From positions 50,542 through 114,541 of IMG/VR virus record IMGVR_UViG_3300036834_000211: a stretch of DNA of 64,000 nt; one strand, written 5' to 3'. The translations under genes and the position numbers were made by a program. Origin of the DNA: a virus. The notes under the pieces are model-generated. The model was not told where the DNA came from. It ran no database searches and saw nothing but the letters and a program-made list of their open reading frames with translations. Positions 8,252-16,584 of the stretch are shown here, piece by piece (positions within the stretch are counted from its first letter, which is position 1; each line of letters starts with the position of its first letter).

Positions 8252-8991
8252 GCGACGCCGACACCTACGCCTATGTGGGGGCCCAGGATGCCGGCACCAC
8301 CGTACATCCATTCAATACTACGGACTTCCACATCGACCAGGCCATCGCCGACGTCCGTACGGCTCAGTACGCGAAGGTGATTCGGGGCGCCTACGACGCT
8401 AACGGAAACGACATCCCGCCAGGTACCATAGGACCGATAGGCTTCGTCGACGTCCAGCCGCTGGTCAACCAGGTGGACGGCAACAACGGGAACTCCACAC
8501 CACACGGGACGATCTATAAGATCCCATACTTCCGGTACCAGTCCGCGCTCGGCGCGATCATCTCGAACCCGAAGAAGGACGACATCGGGGAGATCATCAT
8601 GCACGATCGGGACACCAGCGTCGTTCGGGCTACGGGAGCCCAGGGAAACCCGGGGTCGAGAAGACGGCACGACTTTGCTGATGCCGTATTTCACGGCTCG
8701 CACATTGACACCGGGACACCAACCCAGGGAGTAGCCTTCTCAGATACTGGCGTAAAGATATTCGACAAGAACCACAATACGGTCACGCTGGCCAACAACC
8801 TGATCACGATCAAGGTCGGAAATGCAACCTACACGTTCGATCAGAACGGGCTCTTTACAGCTAGTGGGAATGTTATTGCGGGCCAGGGCGGGTCGGATCA
8901 AGTGACGTTACAAGGACATCAGCATACTCAACCTAATGATAGTCATGGAGATACAGAACAACCTACGAATGCTCCTACCGCAGGTACTTAG
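8248..8991 (+). CDS. Baseplate central spike protein (gpV/gp45-like)
   Basis: A 247-residue protein starting at GTG coupled to the hub stop. The N-terminal half carries an OB-fold-like region (GPIGFVDVQPLVNQV, then IYKIPYFRYQSALGAI). The centre switches to beta-helix-like short strands (GVKIFDKNHNTVTLANNLITIKV), and the C-terminus GHQHTQPNDSHGD followed by TNAPTAGT is the hallmark ending of phage puncturing spikes. The HxH motif may hold a metal ion at the tip. It pierces the outer membrane on contraction. Confidence 0.8.
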   Translation: MSDADTYAYVGAQDAGTTVHPFNTTDFHIDQAIADVRTAQYAKVIRGAYDANGNDIPPGTIGPIGFVDVQPLVNQVDGNNGNSTPHGTIYKIPYFRYQSALGAIISNPKKDDIGEIIMHDRDTSVVRATGAQGNPGSRRRHDFADAVFHGSHIDTGTPTQGVAFSDTGVKIFDKNHNTVTLANNLITIKVGNATYTFDQNGLFTASGNVIAGQGGSDQVTLQGHQHTQPNDSHGDTEQPTNAPTAGT

Positions 8992-9009
8992 GCGTAGCCT
9001 GCCAGCGAC

Positions 9010-9102
9010 TGCGCGTGCACTCCAGCTTGAAGAAAAGGGCGGCCGCTATGCGAGTAGCGGTCAGTGGTACCATCAGGCTGGACGAGCCTTAGAGACGATT
9101 TC
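9010..9102 (+). repeat. Intergenic repeat family, copy A
   Basis: This fills most of the 123-nt gap between spike and wedge genes. It begins TGCGCGTGCACTCCAGCTTG and ends GGACGAGCCTTAGAGACG followed by ATTTC. Inside it, GGCCGCTA (9041-9048) pairs with TAGCGGTC (9055-9062) with one G-U, and AGGCT pairs with AGCCT around GGACG. CCAGC near the start can pair with GCTGG near the end, closing the element. Copies B and C share both ends and the hairpin position but not the hairpin sequence. Confidence 0.6.
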
Positions 9103-9114
9103 TGAGACATACAC

Positions 9115-9684
9115 ATGAACACCCTCGCCCTTTCCACCCCCGACCAGGACGGCACCGGCTGGGACCTGGTCGTCGAGAACGGCACCCTCAAGGTGAACTC
9201 CGGTGGTATCGCACTCGCACAGGATGTGGCAAGCGCCGTCCGCACGTTCCGAGGTGAGTGCTGGTACGACTCGACGCTCGGCGTGCCGTACTTCCAGAAC
9301 ATCCTCGGCCTCCGCGTTAGCCTGCAGTTTCTGAAGCAGGCGCTTGTGACGGCTGGGCTGGTCGTCCCCGACGTGGCCTCGATCAAGTGCTTCCTGACCG
9401 GGCCGGGCTCGGGCCGAGAGATCGGTGGTCAGCTCCAGATCACCAGCTCGAGTGGGCAGGTCTCGGTGGTCGAGACCGGAAACCTGCTCGGCGTCGCGCC
9501 GTGGTGGGTGAGTGCGGTCTCGGGAGACATTGCCGCAACTCCTCCGATGGCCGGTGGAAGCGACTTCGGACCGCCGGACTTCGGACCGCCGGACTTCGTC
9601 CAAGGTGATGCTACTGCAACTCAGACTGTACTCACCGGAGGCGGGGTCCCACTTACGGGAGGGGGTAAGGTATTGACACAATGA
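9115..9684 (+). CDS. Baseplate wedge protein (gp25/gpW/Mu gp46-like)
   Basis: A 189-residue protein. The first 110 residues (TGWDLVVENGTLKVNSGGIALAQDVASAVRTF, split by strands, then TLGVPYFQNILG) match the small wedge protein family that contacts the hub and the J protein. Residues about 155-165 contain a short tandem repeat, FGPPDFGPPDF. The C-terminal extension is Gly and Thr rich. The start lies 13 nt after repeat copy A, and the stop overlaps the next start in ATGA. Confidence 0.7.
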   Translation: MNTLALSTPDQDGTGWDLVVENGTLKVNSGGIALAQDVASAVRTFRGECWYDSTLGVPYFQNILGLRVSLQFLKQALVTAGLVVPDVASIKCFLTGPGSGREIGGQLQITSSSGQVSVVETGNLLGVAPWWVSAVSGDIAATPPMAGGSDFGPPDFGPPDFVQGDATATQTVLTGGGVPLTGGGKVLTQ

Positions 9685-11396
9685 GGATCATCCTGCGCAT
9701 CCTCGCCGCGTTCCTGGGTGCCGTCGCGGCTAGTCACTTGGCCCACTCGCAGCAGCAGGAGATAGAGGCGTACGTGTACGGCCAGTCCCAGGCGACTCAG
9801 CCGTACTCATCGGGTCTACTCATCCCGGCAATCCCCAACCCCAATCGATTCTCCCTGCTCAGCATTCCGGCGAATGCCTTCCTGTACACCAGTGGCGTGC
9901 CCAACGCTCCCTTCCTGAGCGGATCTGGTGGCGGCTTCCAGGGATTAACGGGATCTGCGGCGACGGCCCTACTCTCCCCCTGTACCTCGACGGTCCAAGG
10001 GGTCGTCCCCACCCCGCCGAACGATGCCACCAAGTTCCTAAATGGGAAGTGCTCGTTCGCTTCCTCCGGCTCCGTAAGTCCGGACGTCATGGGCGCCCCG
10101 CACAACGGGACGTCCGACGACTCGTCAGGCTTCAGCGCAGCGCTGGCGACCGGTATTCCGGTTCAGATGGTGTGCAACGGTACTCCCTACAAGCTGACGA
10201 GTAACGTCATCATAGCCACCCCGGCGCACCTGATGGGCTGCGGGACGATCCTGGGGTCCCCGATCAATCTATCCGGTGCGTCCGCGGGAATAACCATAAC
10301 GTCGAGCGGAGTGATCGTCGAGAACGTCCACGAGGTCGGCGATCGCACTACTGGGCAAGTCGGCATAAAACTGACCGGCGGCAGCCGAGACCTCGTCCGC
10401 AATGTCCAAGTCGAGTTGGCCGACATCTGCTTCCAGCAGGGCGTGGGGGCCGGAGTAATCAACAACTGGGAGCACATCTATGGCAGGAACTGCAAGAGCA
10501 TCTTCGCGACCTTCCAGGACGGTATAGGACCGATCATCGACGAGGCACTTTACGACACCGACGTGGGCTCATACGCGGATCCCCAGGGTATAGTAGTCGA
10601 GACGGAGGGTGTATTCATGACCAGGGCCGACATCCTGGACACCACGTACCCGCTCATAATACAGTGCAACGGGGCTCACCACGCGAACGGTCCGATATGG
10701 GGGGAGTACGGGCTCAACTTCTTCGACATCTCACAGCAAGGGGTCTTGATCACCAACCAGTCCGGTGGGGGATGTTCCGTGAGGGGAGAGCACTTCCACG
10801 GGACGTGGTTTGCCACCTCCACGAACAATGGTCTGACTGTCACTACCGACTCGCTGAGCAGCATCCAGACCGTGCTGTGCGACGGGTGCCAGATTCACAA
10901 TAATGGGGCCCATGGCGTCAGTCTATCGGGTAACTCCAACGACATCATCTTCAACGGCTCCATAATCTCCGGGAACGGGAGCGCGAGCGGCAGCGCCTAC
11001 GACAACGTCAAGATAGCCACCACCGCCCCGCTGGACACCATCGTGTTCAACGGTGGTATAATTGGTAGGGCGGAGGGCGAGACCGCGCTTCCCAAGTACA
11101 ACTTGGAGATAACGACTCCGTCGTACGTCCGGATAACCGGGACGTACTTCGATGTGGGTGGGGTGACAACCGCGAACATCGTGAACCCCGGAGGTGCCAA
11201 CATACAGACGGACGGTCTCTCCGGATTCGAGACTACGGCATCGACGCTCGGTCCCTGCACAACTGGCAACGCCGGGAACAGGACGTCGATATCCGACGCG
11301 ACGTCGGGGACGTTCGGAGCCCCCGTGGGAAGTGGGGGCTCCCACCACGTACTGGCATACTGCGACGTATCGGTATCTGGTTGGGTAGTCCATTAG
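9681..11396 (+). CDS. Right-handed beta-helix tailspike with signal peptide
   Basis: A 571-residue protein. Residues 1-23 form a signal-peptide-like leader (basic start, Ala-rich core, AHSQ). Residues about 95-125 carry a Pro and Asn motif, TVQGVVPTPPNDATK, that recurs in the 11408 gene. From about residue 135 (APHNGTSDDSSGFSAAL) the sequence is a pectate-lyase-like beta-helix with many N-G-x-I and G-V-x-I turns, ending near residue 480, followed by a small C-terminal domain. It probably binds or cleaves surface polysaccharide. The leader is odd for a cytoplasmically assembled spike. Confidence 0.7.
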   Translation: MRIILRILAAFLGAVAASHLAHSQQQEIEAYVYGQSQATQPYSSGLLIPAIPNPNRFSLLSIPANAFLYTSGVPNAPFLSGSGGGFQGLTGSAATALLSPCTSTVQGVVPTPPNDATKFLNGKCSFASSGSVSPDVMGAPHNGTSDDSSGFSAALATGIPVQMVCNGTPYKLTSNVIIATPAHLMGCGTILGSPINLSGASAGITITSSGVIVENVHEVGDRTTGQVGIKLTGGSRDLVRNVQVELADICFQQGVGAGVINNWEHIYGRNCKSIFATFQDGIGPIIDEALYDTDVGSYADPQGIVVETEGVFMTRADILDTTYPLIIQCNGAHHANGPIWGEYGLNFFDISQQGVLITNQSGGGCSVRGEHFHGTWFATSTNNGLTVTTDSLSSIQTVLCDGCQIHNNGAHGVSLSGNSNDIIFNGSIISGNGSASGSAYDNVKIATTAPLDTIVFNGGIIGRAEGETALPKYNLEITTPSYVRITGTYFDVGGVTTANIVNPGGANIQTDGLSGFETTASTLGPCTTGNAGNRTSISDATSGTFGAPVGSGGSHHVLAYCDVSVSGWVVH

Positions 11397-11407
11397 TCGT
11401 GGCTTTC

Positions 11408-12688
11408 ATGGTTAGACTCCTCAAGTACTTCTGCACCATTGTCGTACTCGCCACTGCCACACAGGTGCAGGCTCAGACTATTAAGACGCAGTCGGCGCTG
11501 ATAACCGAGTGGCAGCCCTGCTCTGTGCTCGGTCAGCCAAGCGCGTGCCACGGCAGCTCGACGCAGATTCAGGACATCATTCAGTCGGTGGCTCCCTGGG
11601 CGTGGACGCTCAGTCCGAGCGGGCCGATCCCGTCGGCTCTGCTCTCCCCCTGCACTACGACGGTCCAGGGGGCCGTACCAGCGCCGCCGAACGATGCCAC
11701 CAAGTACCTCAACGGACAGTGTCAGTGGTCGGGGTTGGCGATTGAAGCTCCTAACTACACGAATCCGTCTGGAGGATTGAATGGAGGATTTCGGGTTGAA
11801 AATATCGCTACTCTAGCACCGAGTAACCCTGGGGTAAACAATGCGATTAGCATCTCGGCGTTCATCGATAATCTGAATGGCCGTGGGTCGGGGGGTACAT
11901 TGGCAAACCCTCAGCTCATCGAAGCGATAAATCCGCTCTGCAATCAGTTCGCTGTCGCCCAAGGAGGGTCGGTATCGGACGTACAGTGCGTCGAGAGTGA
12001 TGTACTTCAGAGCTTCGCGCCAACTAATGTCGATGAGCCGTTCAATGCGAACTCTCCGACAGTTTTTGCCTACTCGGCGACCGCCGAACGCAATACTACA
12101 GGAGCGACGCCACAGCGGCCAAATGGCGCCTACATGGTGGTATCGGCCAACACTGCGAACACCAACGATTGGTTTGCTTATGGACTTGTCCTCAGCCGAG
12201 TACAATATGAAGGGATTAGGATCGAGGATTTCCCACTCGACACGCTCCACGGCTTCACTCATGCAGCCATCTCCGATTATAGCAACTCTGCGCGAGTGCT
12301 GAATATTAAGGGCACGCACGCGACTGCCATTGTCGACATGAGTGGGGAGGTTGGCATACCAAATTTCATCCTAGGACCCTCTAGCGTAAGTGCGAATTTC
12401 GTGGTGGCGAATAGCGCAAATTTTAACACCGAGTGGAGTGTGGACTCCGGTGGTACCGCCGCGGAGTTCTCAATAATGGGATGGCGCGACCGCGGCGCAG
12501 AAGAGTATCAAATACTGAAGAACGCGTCCAACAACTTGCAATTTGTCGACTTTGTCCACACTGTGACGTTTATGAATTATGTACAATCGACGCAAGTATT
12601 GGAGATATCCCACATCCCCACCTCGTGCTCCGGACACCCGTCTGGGACTGAGTGGAATAATGCTGGAGTGGTGAATATCTGTCCATGA
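11408..12688 (+). CDS. Fibre protein with signal peptide, leader related to 9681
   Basis: A 426-residue protein; ATG 11408 is chosen because it places a clean signal peptide at the N-terminus (LLKYFCTIVVLATA, then QVQAQ). An in-frame TTG upstream would overlap the previous gene. Residues about 80-105 repeat the module of the 9681 protein (ALLSPCTTTVQGAVPAPPND), so the two share a leader and linker but have different distal parts. The distal 300 residues are Asn, Ser and Thr rich and encoded by more AT-rich DNA than the leader, suggesting domain swapping. Function is probably adsorption. Confidence 0.6.
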   Translation: MVRLLKYFCTIVVLATATQVQAQTIKTQSALITEWQPCSVLGQPSACHGSSTQIQDIIQSVAPWAWTLSPSGPIPSALLSPCTTTVQGAVPAPPNDATKYLNGQCQWSGLAIEAPNYTNPSGGLNGGFRVENIATLAPSNPGVNNAISISAFIDNLNGRGSGGTLANPQLIEAINPLCNQFAVAQGGSVSDVQCVESDVLQSFAPTNVDEPFNANSPTVFAYSATAERNTTGATPQRPNGAYMVVSANTANTNDWFAYGLVLSRVQYEGIRIEDFPLDTLHGFTHAAISDYSNSARVLNIKGTHATAIVDMSGEVGIPNFILGPSSVSANFVVANSANFNTEWSVDSGGTAAEFSIMGWRDRGAEEYQILKNASNNLQFVDFVHTVTFMNYVQSTQVLEISHIPTSCSGHPSGTEWNNAGVVNICP

Positions 12689-14121
12689 GCGACGGCTTCG
12701 TCACCGCCGTCCCCCAGCCGACCTTCGGTCCGAGGGGGGTCGTCCTCCCGACCGAAGACGCGGCGCTCGCCGGCGTCCAGGTCGACATCAATGCTGCACT
12801 CGGCGGGGGCATCAACCCGCAGCTGACGAATCCGACGGGACAGATTGCGGTCACCGAGACCGCGGTCATCGGCGACAGCTGGGCGCAGCTTGCGTGGTTC
12901 TTCTCTCAGATAGATCCGGCGCTCAACTCCGGTCGCGGTCAGGACGCGATCGGCCGCATCTACTTCCAGGACCGGATCTCGGCGCAGCCGACCGTCCAGC
13001 CGTGCACCTGCGTCGGCCTTAACACCACGCCGATCGGCGTCGGCTCCCAGGCGCGGGATCCCAACACGGGCCTGATCTGGCTCTGTACGCAGGCCGGCGA
13101 GATCGGGGTGTCCGGATCGGTCACGCTGGAGTTCTCCTGCGGGACGAGCGGCCCGATCGCCGCCCCGGCGAGCTTGAACATCTACCAGCAGATCTACGGG
13201 TGGGAGAGCGTCACACCGAGTGGACCGGCAGTGCTCGGGAACCTCGTCGAAACCCCCACCCAGTACGAGCTCAGGCGGCAGCTCTCGGTCGCAGCCAACG
13301 CCATTCAGATACTTGACGCGATTCAGGGGACGGTGCTCGCGCTCCCCGGCGTCCTCGACTGCTACTGCCTCGAGAACAATCTGCCCACGGTTGCGGTCGT
13401 CGGGGGTGTCACGATCGGACCAAACTCGATCTACGTCGCCGTCCTGGGTGGGAGTCAGACGGCCATCGCCGCCGCAATTTACTCGAAGAAGGGACCGGGC
13501 TGCGGCTACAACGGCAATACCTTCACGACGGTCCCGGACCCAAATCCCGCCTACAACGCGCCGCCACCGCAGTACAGCGTTGGGTACACGGTTCCGACGA
13601 TCGTTGCGTTCGTCGTACTCGTCACCCTGAGCAACAACCCGGGCGTACCGTCGAACGCGCTGGCGCTGATCCAGCAGTCAATCATCAACGCCTTCAACGG
13701 TCTTGACAACGGGCCTCGCGCTAAGATAGGCTCGCGCGTGCTCGCCAGTCGGTACTACGGTGGCGTGGCGTCCCTCGGGTCGTGGGCTCAGATCGTCGGC
13801 ATCGACCTCGGCGTGCTCGGCAACGGGGCCTCATTCACCGGGTCGATATCCGGCACCACCCTGACGGTGTCGACGGTCGCTGGCGGGACCCTGGCAGCCG
13901 GCCAGATCATCCAGGACGCTGGGGTCGTGTCGATGGGGACGTTGATCCAGTCTCAGTTGCCCGGTGGCACGCCGGGGGGCGTGGGGACGTACCAGGTTAG
14001 CATATCTCAGACCGTGACCCCCGAGTTGATGACGACGACCACCCTCGTGGACTCCACGACGATGAACATCAACCAGGTCCCGGCCGTGTCCGCTCTAAAC
14101 ATAAATTTAATATTGGTATAA
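12685..14121 (+). CDS. Baseplate J-like wedge protein with inserted beta domain
   Basis: A 478-residue protein, ATGA-coupled to the preceding fibre gene. The N-terminus (EDAALAGVQVDINAALGG, then LTNPTGQIAVTETAVIGD) and the middle (YELRRQLSVAANAIQILDAIQGTVLAL) match phage baseplate J proteins, the wedge that links hub to fibres. Residues about 385-450 contain an inserted module, FTGSISGTTLTVSTVAGGTL to GTYQVSISQTV, a self-contained beta domain seen in many unrelated phage surface proteins. It is probably an exposed decoration. Confidence 0.8.
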   Translation: MSDGFVTAVPQPTFGPRGVVLPTEDAALAGVQVDINAALGGGINPQLTNPTGQIAVTETAVIGDSWAQLAWFFSQIDPALNSGRGQDAIGRIYFQDRISAQPTVQPCTCVGLNTTPIGVGSQARDPNTGLIWLCTQAGEIGVSGSVTLEFSCGTSGPIAAPASLNIYQQIYGWESVTPSGPAVLGNLVETPTQYELRRQLSVAANAIQILDAIQGTVLALPGVLDCYCLENNLPTVAVVGGVTIGPNSIYVAVLGGSQTAIAAAIYSKKGPGCGYNGNTFTTVPDPNPAYNAPPPQYSVGYTVPTIVAFVVLVTLSNNPGVPSNALALIQQSIINAFNGLDNGPRAKIGSRVLASRYYGGVASLGSWAQIVGIDLGVLGNGASFTGSISGTTLTVSTVAGGTLAAGQIIQDAGVVSMGTLIQSQLPGGTPGGVGTYQVSISQTVTPELMTTTTLVDSTTMNINQVPAVSALNINLILV

Positions 14122-14122
14122 T
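14114..14122 (+). promoter_or_regulatory. Possible extended -10 promoter, TGGTATAAT
   Basis: TGG directly followed by TATAAT fits an extended -10; no convincing -35 is seen (TCTAAA at 17 nt). It overlaps the end of the J gene and lies in a short AT-rich patch just upstream of the 14153 gene, so it could give that gene its own expression. Confidence 0.4.
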
Positions 14123-14152
14123 TATACGAAGAATGATAGATAGGAAAGTGGA

Positions 14153-14488
14153 ATGTCCAAGCTGTCAGAAGTAATATTGAAATCCGGTCAACTGCGCACC
14201 TACCTGAGTGAGGAAGAGCGAGCCATCCTGGGACTATACGGTGCGGCCTACAAGGTGGTATTCGAGCGATTGAATCCAGACGGCTGCGGTACGGCCGAGT
14301 GGCCCGCGCTCTGTTCGACGGCGGAGGTCCTCCGCAAGTGGGCCGAGACCCAGGAGCCGCAGCTCCGCGAGGTCTACGAGCGGGCGATCGACGACAACGT
14401 GGAGCGTGCCCTCGGGCGGGTAGAGAACATGCGCCGGGCATTCCGCATGAACGAGGTCTATCCAGACCTCCCAAAACCTCCAGTATGA
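14153..14488 (+). CDS. Hypothetical protein, possible moron
   Basis: A 111-residue, helix-rich charged protein (SEEERAILGLYGAAYKVVFERL, then LRKWAETQEPQLREVYERAI) with AGGA before its ATG. It interrupts the usual J to DUF2612 order and has a possible promoter of its own at 14114. No family recognised. It lacks membrane or signal segments. It may be a non-structural passenger gene. Confidence 0.55.
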   Translation: MSKLSEVILKSGQLRTYLSEEERAILGLYGAAYKVVFERLNPDGCGTAEWPALCSTAEVLRKWAETQEPQLREVYERAIDDNVERALGRVENMRRAFRMNEVYPDLPKPPV

Positions 14489-14492
14489 GGCG

Positions 14493-14657
14493 ATGAACGA
14501 ATCCACTTGGAATAGGACGATCGCGCAGCGCGCGCTGTCTATGGGTCGCAGTGCGAGCCGTCACATTAGTTGGCATGATGGCTTCGTAGTTGGCGTGTGG
14601 ACGGGAGCTCTAGGAGTAGCGATTTTTATCGTTATCGCCAAGTTGCTTCTTGGATGA
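14493..14657 (+). CDS. Small single-pass membrane protein
   Basis: A 54-residue protein. Residues about 30-53 (DGFVVGVWTGALGVAIFIVI) form one strong transmembrane segment after a polar, basic N-terminus. The stop overlaps the next start in ATGA. A GAGG lies only 2 nt upstream of the ATG, so initiation may depend on coupling to the 14153 gene. Size and topology would also fit a holin-type or lysis-modulating protein, but nothing else supports that. Confidence 0.45.
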   Translation: MNESTWNRTIAQRALSMGRSASRHISWHDGFVVGVWTGALGVAIFIVIAKLLLG

Positions 14658-15337
14658 AGAACTGGCGGCAGACGGTCCAGTCGGAGTACGCCAGTAGCCC
14701 GCGCCTGATGTCGCTGCTGACCGCGATCGAGGCGTGGCTGTCGCCGGACGCCAACTACGAGAACTTCTACCAGCTAGTCTGGAACGTCGACCAGGCCGCC
14801 GCAAACGACTCCACCTACGGCCTCGACGTGTGGGGTAGGATCGTCAACATTCCCAGGACCGTGACGATCGCCGGCGGTGCCCCGACGTTCGGCTTCGGCG
14901 AGGCCGGCGACAGGGTCGGCTTTGGTCAGGGCCCGTTCTACGAGGCGTCCATCGGGGTCACCGAGAACTTCGTGCTCGCCAACTCGGTCTACTACCAGCT
15001 CATCCTGGCGAAGGCAGCGTACAACATTACGAACGGTTCGACGCAGGCGATAAACGCCCTATTGATGAACCTGTTCGTCGCCCGCGGTAACTGCTGGGTG
15101 ACCGACGGTCGCAACGTCCCTGGATCAACGTCGTTCGGCTTCGGCGAGGCTGGCGACCGGGTGGGCTTCGGCCAGGGGCCGTTCGGAGATCTGATCTACT
15201 CCACGCTGCCGGAAAACATGACGCTGACCTACGTGTTCACATTCCCGCTCGCGCCGTTCGAGAAGGCAATCGTCACATCTGGCGTTCTGCCCAAGCCAAC
15301 CGGCGTGCTGGCAACCTGGGCATTCCTCGGGGGTTAG
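14654..15337 (+). CDS. DUF2612 baseplate protein
   Basis: A 227-residue protein. ATG 14654 is chosen because it is coupled to the upstream stop and gives the family N-terminus. The pattern LLTAIEAWLSPDANYENFYQLVWNV, then YGLDVWGRIVNIPRTV, ILAKAAYNITNGSTQAINALL and LPKPTGV is that of DUF2612, which follows J proteins in Mu-like and DUF3383 phages and probably acts at the wedge tip. The segment FGFGEAGDRVGFGQGPF occurs twice (about residues 78-94 and 160-176), an internal duplication. Confidence 0.75.
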   Translation: MKNWRQTVQSEYASSPRLMSLLTAIEAWLSPDANYENFYQLVWNVDQAAANDSTYGLDVWGRIVNIPRTVTIAGGAPTFGFGEAGDRVGFGQGPFYEASIGVTENFVLANSVYYQLILAKAAYNITNGSTQAINALLMNLFVARGNCWVTDGRNVPGSTSFGFGEAGDRVGFGQGPFGDLIYSTLPENMTLTYVFTFPLAPFEKAIVTSGVLPKPTGVLATWAFLGG

Positions 15338-15343
15338 ACAAAA

Positions 15344-16045
15344 GTGCAGCTCAGCCAAATCCCGACCAAGTTCCCGGCCGTCTGGGCACACGGCGCCGTC
15401 GCTCCGTACATCAACACGATCCCGGCGCCCTCCCAGCAGAGCGTCAGGAGCGGCGCGGCGAGTCTCTTCGACGGCTTCCCGCCGTTGTGCTTCGTGCCGA
15501 TCGCGACCGGTGGTGCCGGGCCGTTTGGTGGGGATACCAACGGCATCCTCAACCAGATAACCGGTGGCCTGCAGTGGCAGCAGGCCGGAGCCCCGTTCAC
15601 ATTCGACCCCGCGTGGGCCGCAGCTGTCGGTGGGTACCCGCTGGGCTCGCTGATCCCGTCGGACTCGACCCCTGGGCAGTTTTGGTACAGCACGGTCGAC
15701 AACAACTCGGCCGACCCGGACACGGGCGGTGCCAACTGGCTGTCGTTCGCGATGCTGCTGGGCGGTACGACGAACGCACAGATCATCCAGACGGGACGCT
15801 CCCCCGCGATCAACCTGTCGGGTGGGGTCGGGCAGGTCACGACTCCATTCCCGAACGCCTTTCCTCACGCCTGCCTCGGAGTGATCGGCTGGGCCGATGG
15901 TATTGACCCGTTCGTAGTGGGTTCCGCGGTGGTCTTCGCAGGCAACACCTACACAGCCTCCAACTTCAACCTACTGGCGGCTACCCCAGCACAGCCCACC
16001 AGTACTGCGACGGTGCACGCCATCTTCGTAGCGGTAGGATACTAA
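15344..16045 (+). CDS. Tail fibre protein (N-terminal attachment type)
   Basis: A 233-residue protein starting at GTG. The N-terminus (IPTKFPAVWAHGAVAPYINTIP, then GAASLFDGFPPLCFVPIATGG, DTNGILNQITGGLQWQQAG) is the conserved attachment region of fibres in many Mu-like and lambdoid phages. The C-terminal third is a short beta-rich domain (VFAGNTYTASNFNLL). The protein is short for a fibre and may be an adaptor carrying other fibres. It sits after DUF2612, the usual fibre position. Confidence 0.75.
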   Translation: MQLSQIPTKFPAVWAHGAVAPYINTIPAPSQQSVRSGAASLFDGFPPLCFVPIATGGAGPFGGDTNGILNQITGGLQWQQAGAPFTFDPAWAAAVGGYPLGSLIPSDSTPGQFWYSTVDNNSADPDTGGANWLSFAMLLGGTTNAQIIQTGRSPAINLSGGVGQVTTPFPNAFPHACLGVIGWADGIDPFVVGSAVVFAGNTYTASNFNLLAATPAQPTSTATVHAIFVAVGY

Positions 16046-16047
16046 CG

Positions 16048-16584
16048 ATGACCCAGTACGCGTACTTCGACCCGACCAAGCCCGACCCCAAGCCGGTACT
16101 CGGCTGGTACGACACGACGTGGGCACACTACCCGAACCTACCCGACGCGTCGAACCTCCTGGGGATGTCTCAGCAACAGTGGGCGGCGCGCCTGGGGGGC
16201 CTCTGGGCGGTGCAGGGTGGTACGCTCGTCCCCTACTCCCCACCGGTGCCGGCTCCATCACTCGCGCAGCAGGCGGCGACGATGCTGGCCGGTGGCCTGA
16301 TGGTATCTAGCTCGGGCGACGGTGCCCTCAACGCGACCTATCCCTGCGACTCACTCACTCAGCAGCACGTGTCCGCCGAGATCGTCAGCCTACTGCTGAA
16401 CGGAACGTTCACTGACGGTGCGACGACGATCTCCTGGCTCGACGCAGCGGGGAATGCCCACGCGCTCTCGATCGATCAGTACAAGTCCTTGGCGACCGCG
16501 CTTGCGGCGTTCGTGACGAGCTGCGTGAGGTGTATCAGCGGCCAGTCGACGACCCTCCCCTCGAACCAGGCGACGATCCAGTGA
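16048..16584 (+). CDS. Tail fibre-associated protein with DUF4376-like domain
   Basis: A 178-residue protein. The N-terminal third (YFDPTKPDPKPVLGWYDT, then QWAARLGGLWAVQGGTLVPY) resembles the short proteins that accompany fibre genes. The C-terminal half (FTDGATTISWLDAAGNAHAL, then LATALAAFVTS) matches DUF4376, a domain of fibre tips or fibre-assembly proteins. It may act as a chaperone or minor fibre part. Its stop overlaps the next start (GTGA). Confidence 0.6.
   Translation: MTQYAYFDPTKPDPKPVLGWYDTTWAHYPNLPDASNLLGMSQQQWAARLGGLWAVQGGTLVPYSPPVPAPSLAQQAATMLAGGLMVSSSGDGALNATYPCDSLTQQHVSAEIVSLLLNGTFTDGATTISWLDAAGNAHALSIDQYKSLATALAAFVTSCVRCISGQSTTLPSNQATIQ

Noticed and set aside
9010-9102. Hammerhead or group I ribozyme reading of repeat copy A and relatives
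   Set aside because: Copy C shows a CGATGAG near GAAATCGTC that recalls hammerhead parts, but A and B lack the core residues, and no group I P7 pattern was found.
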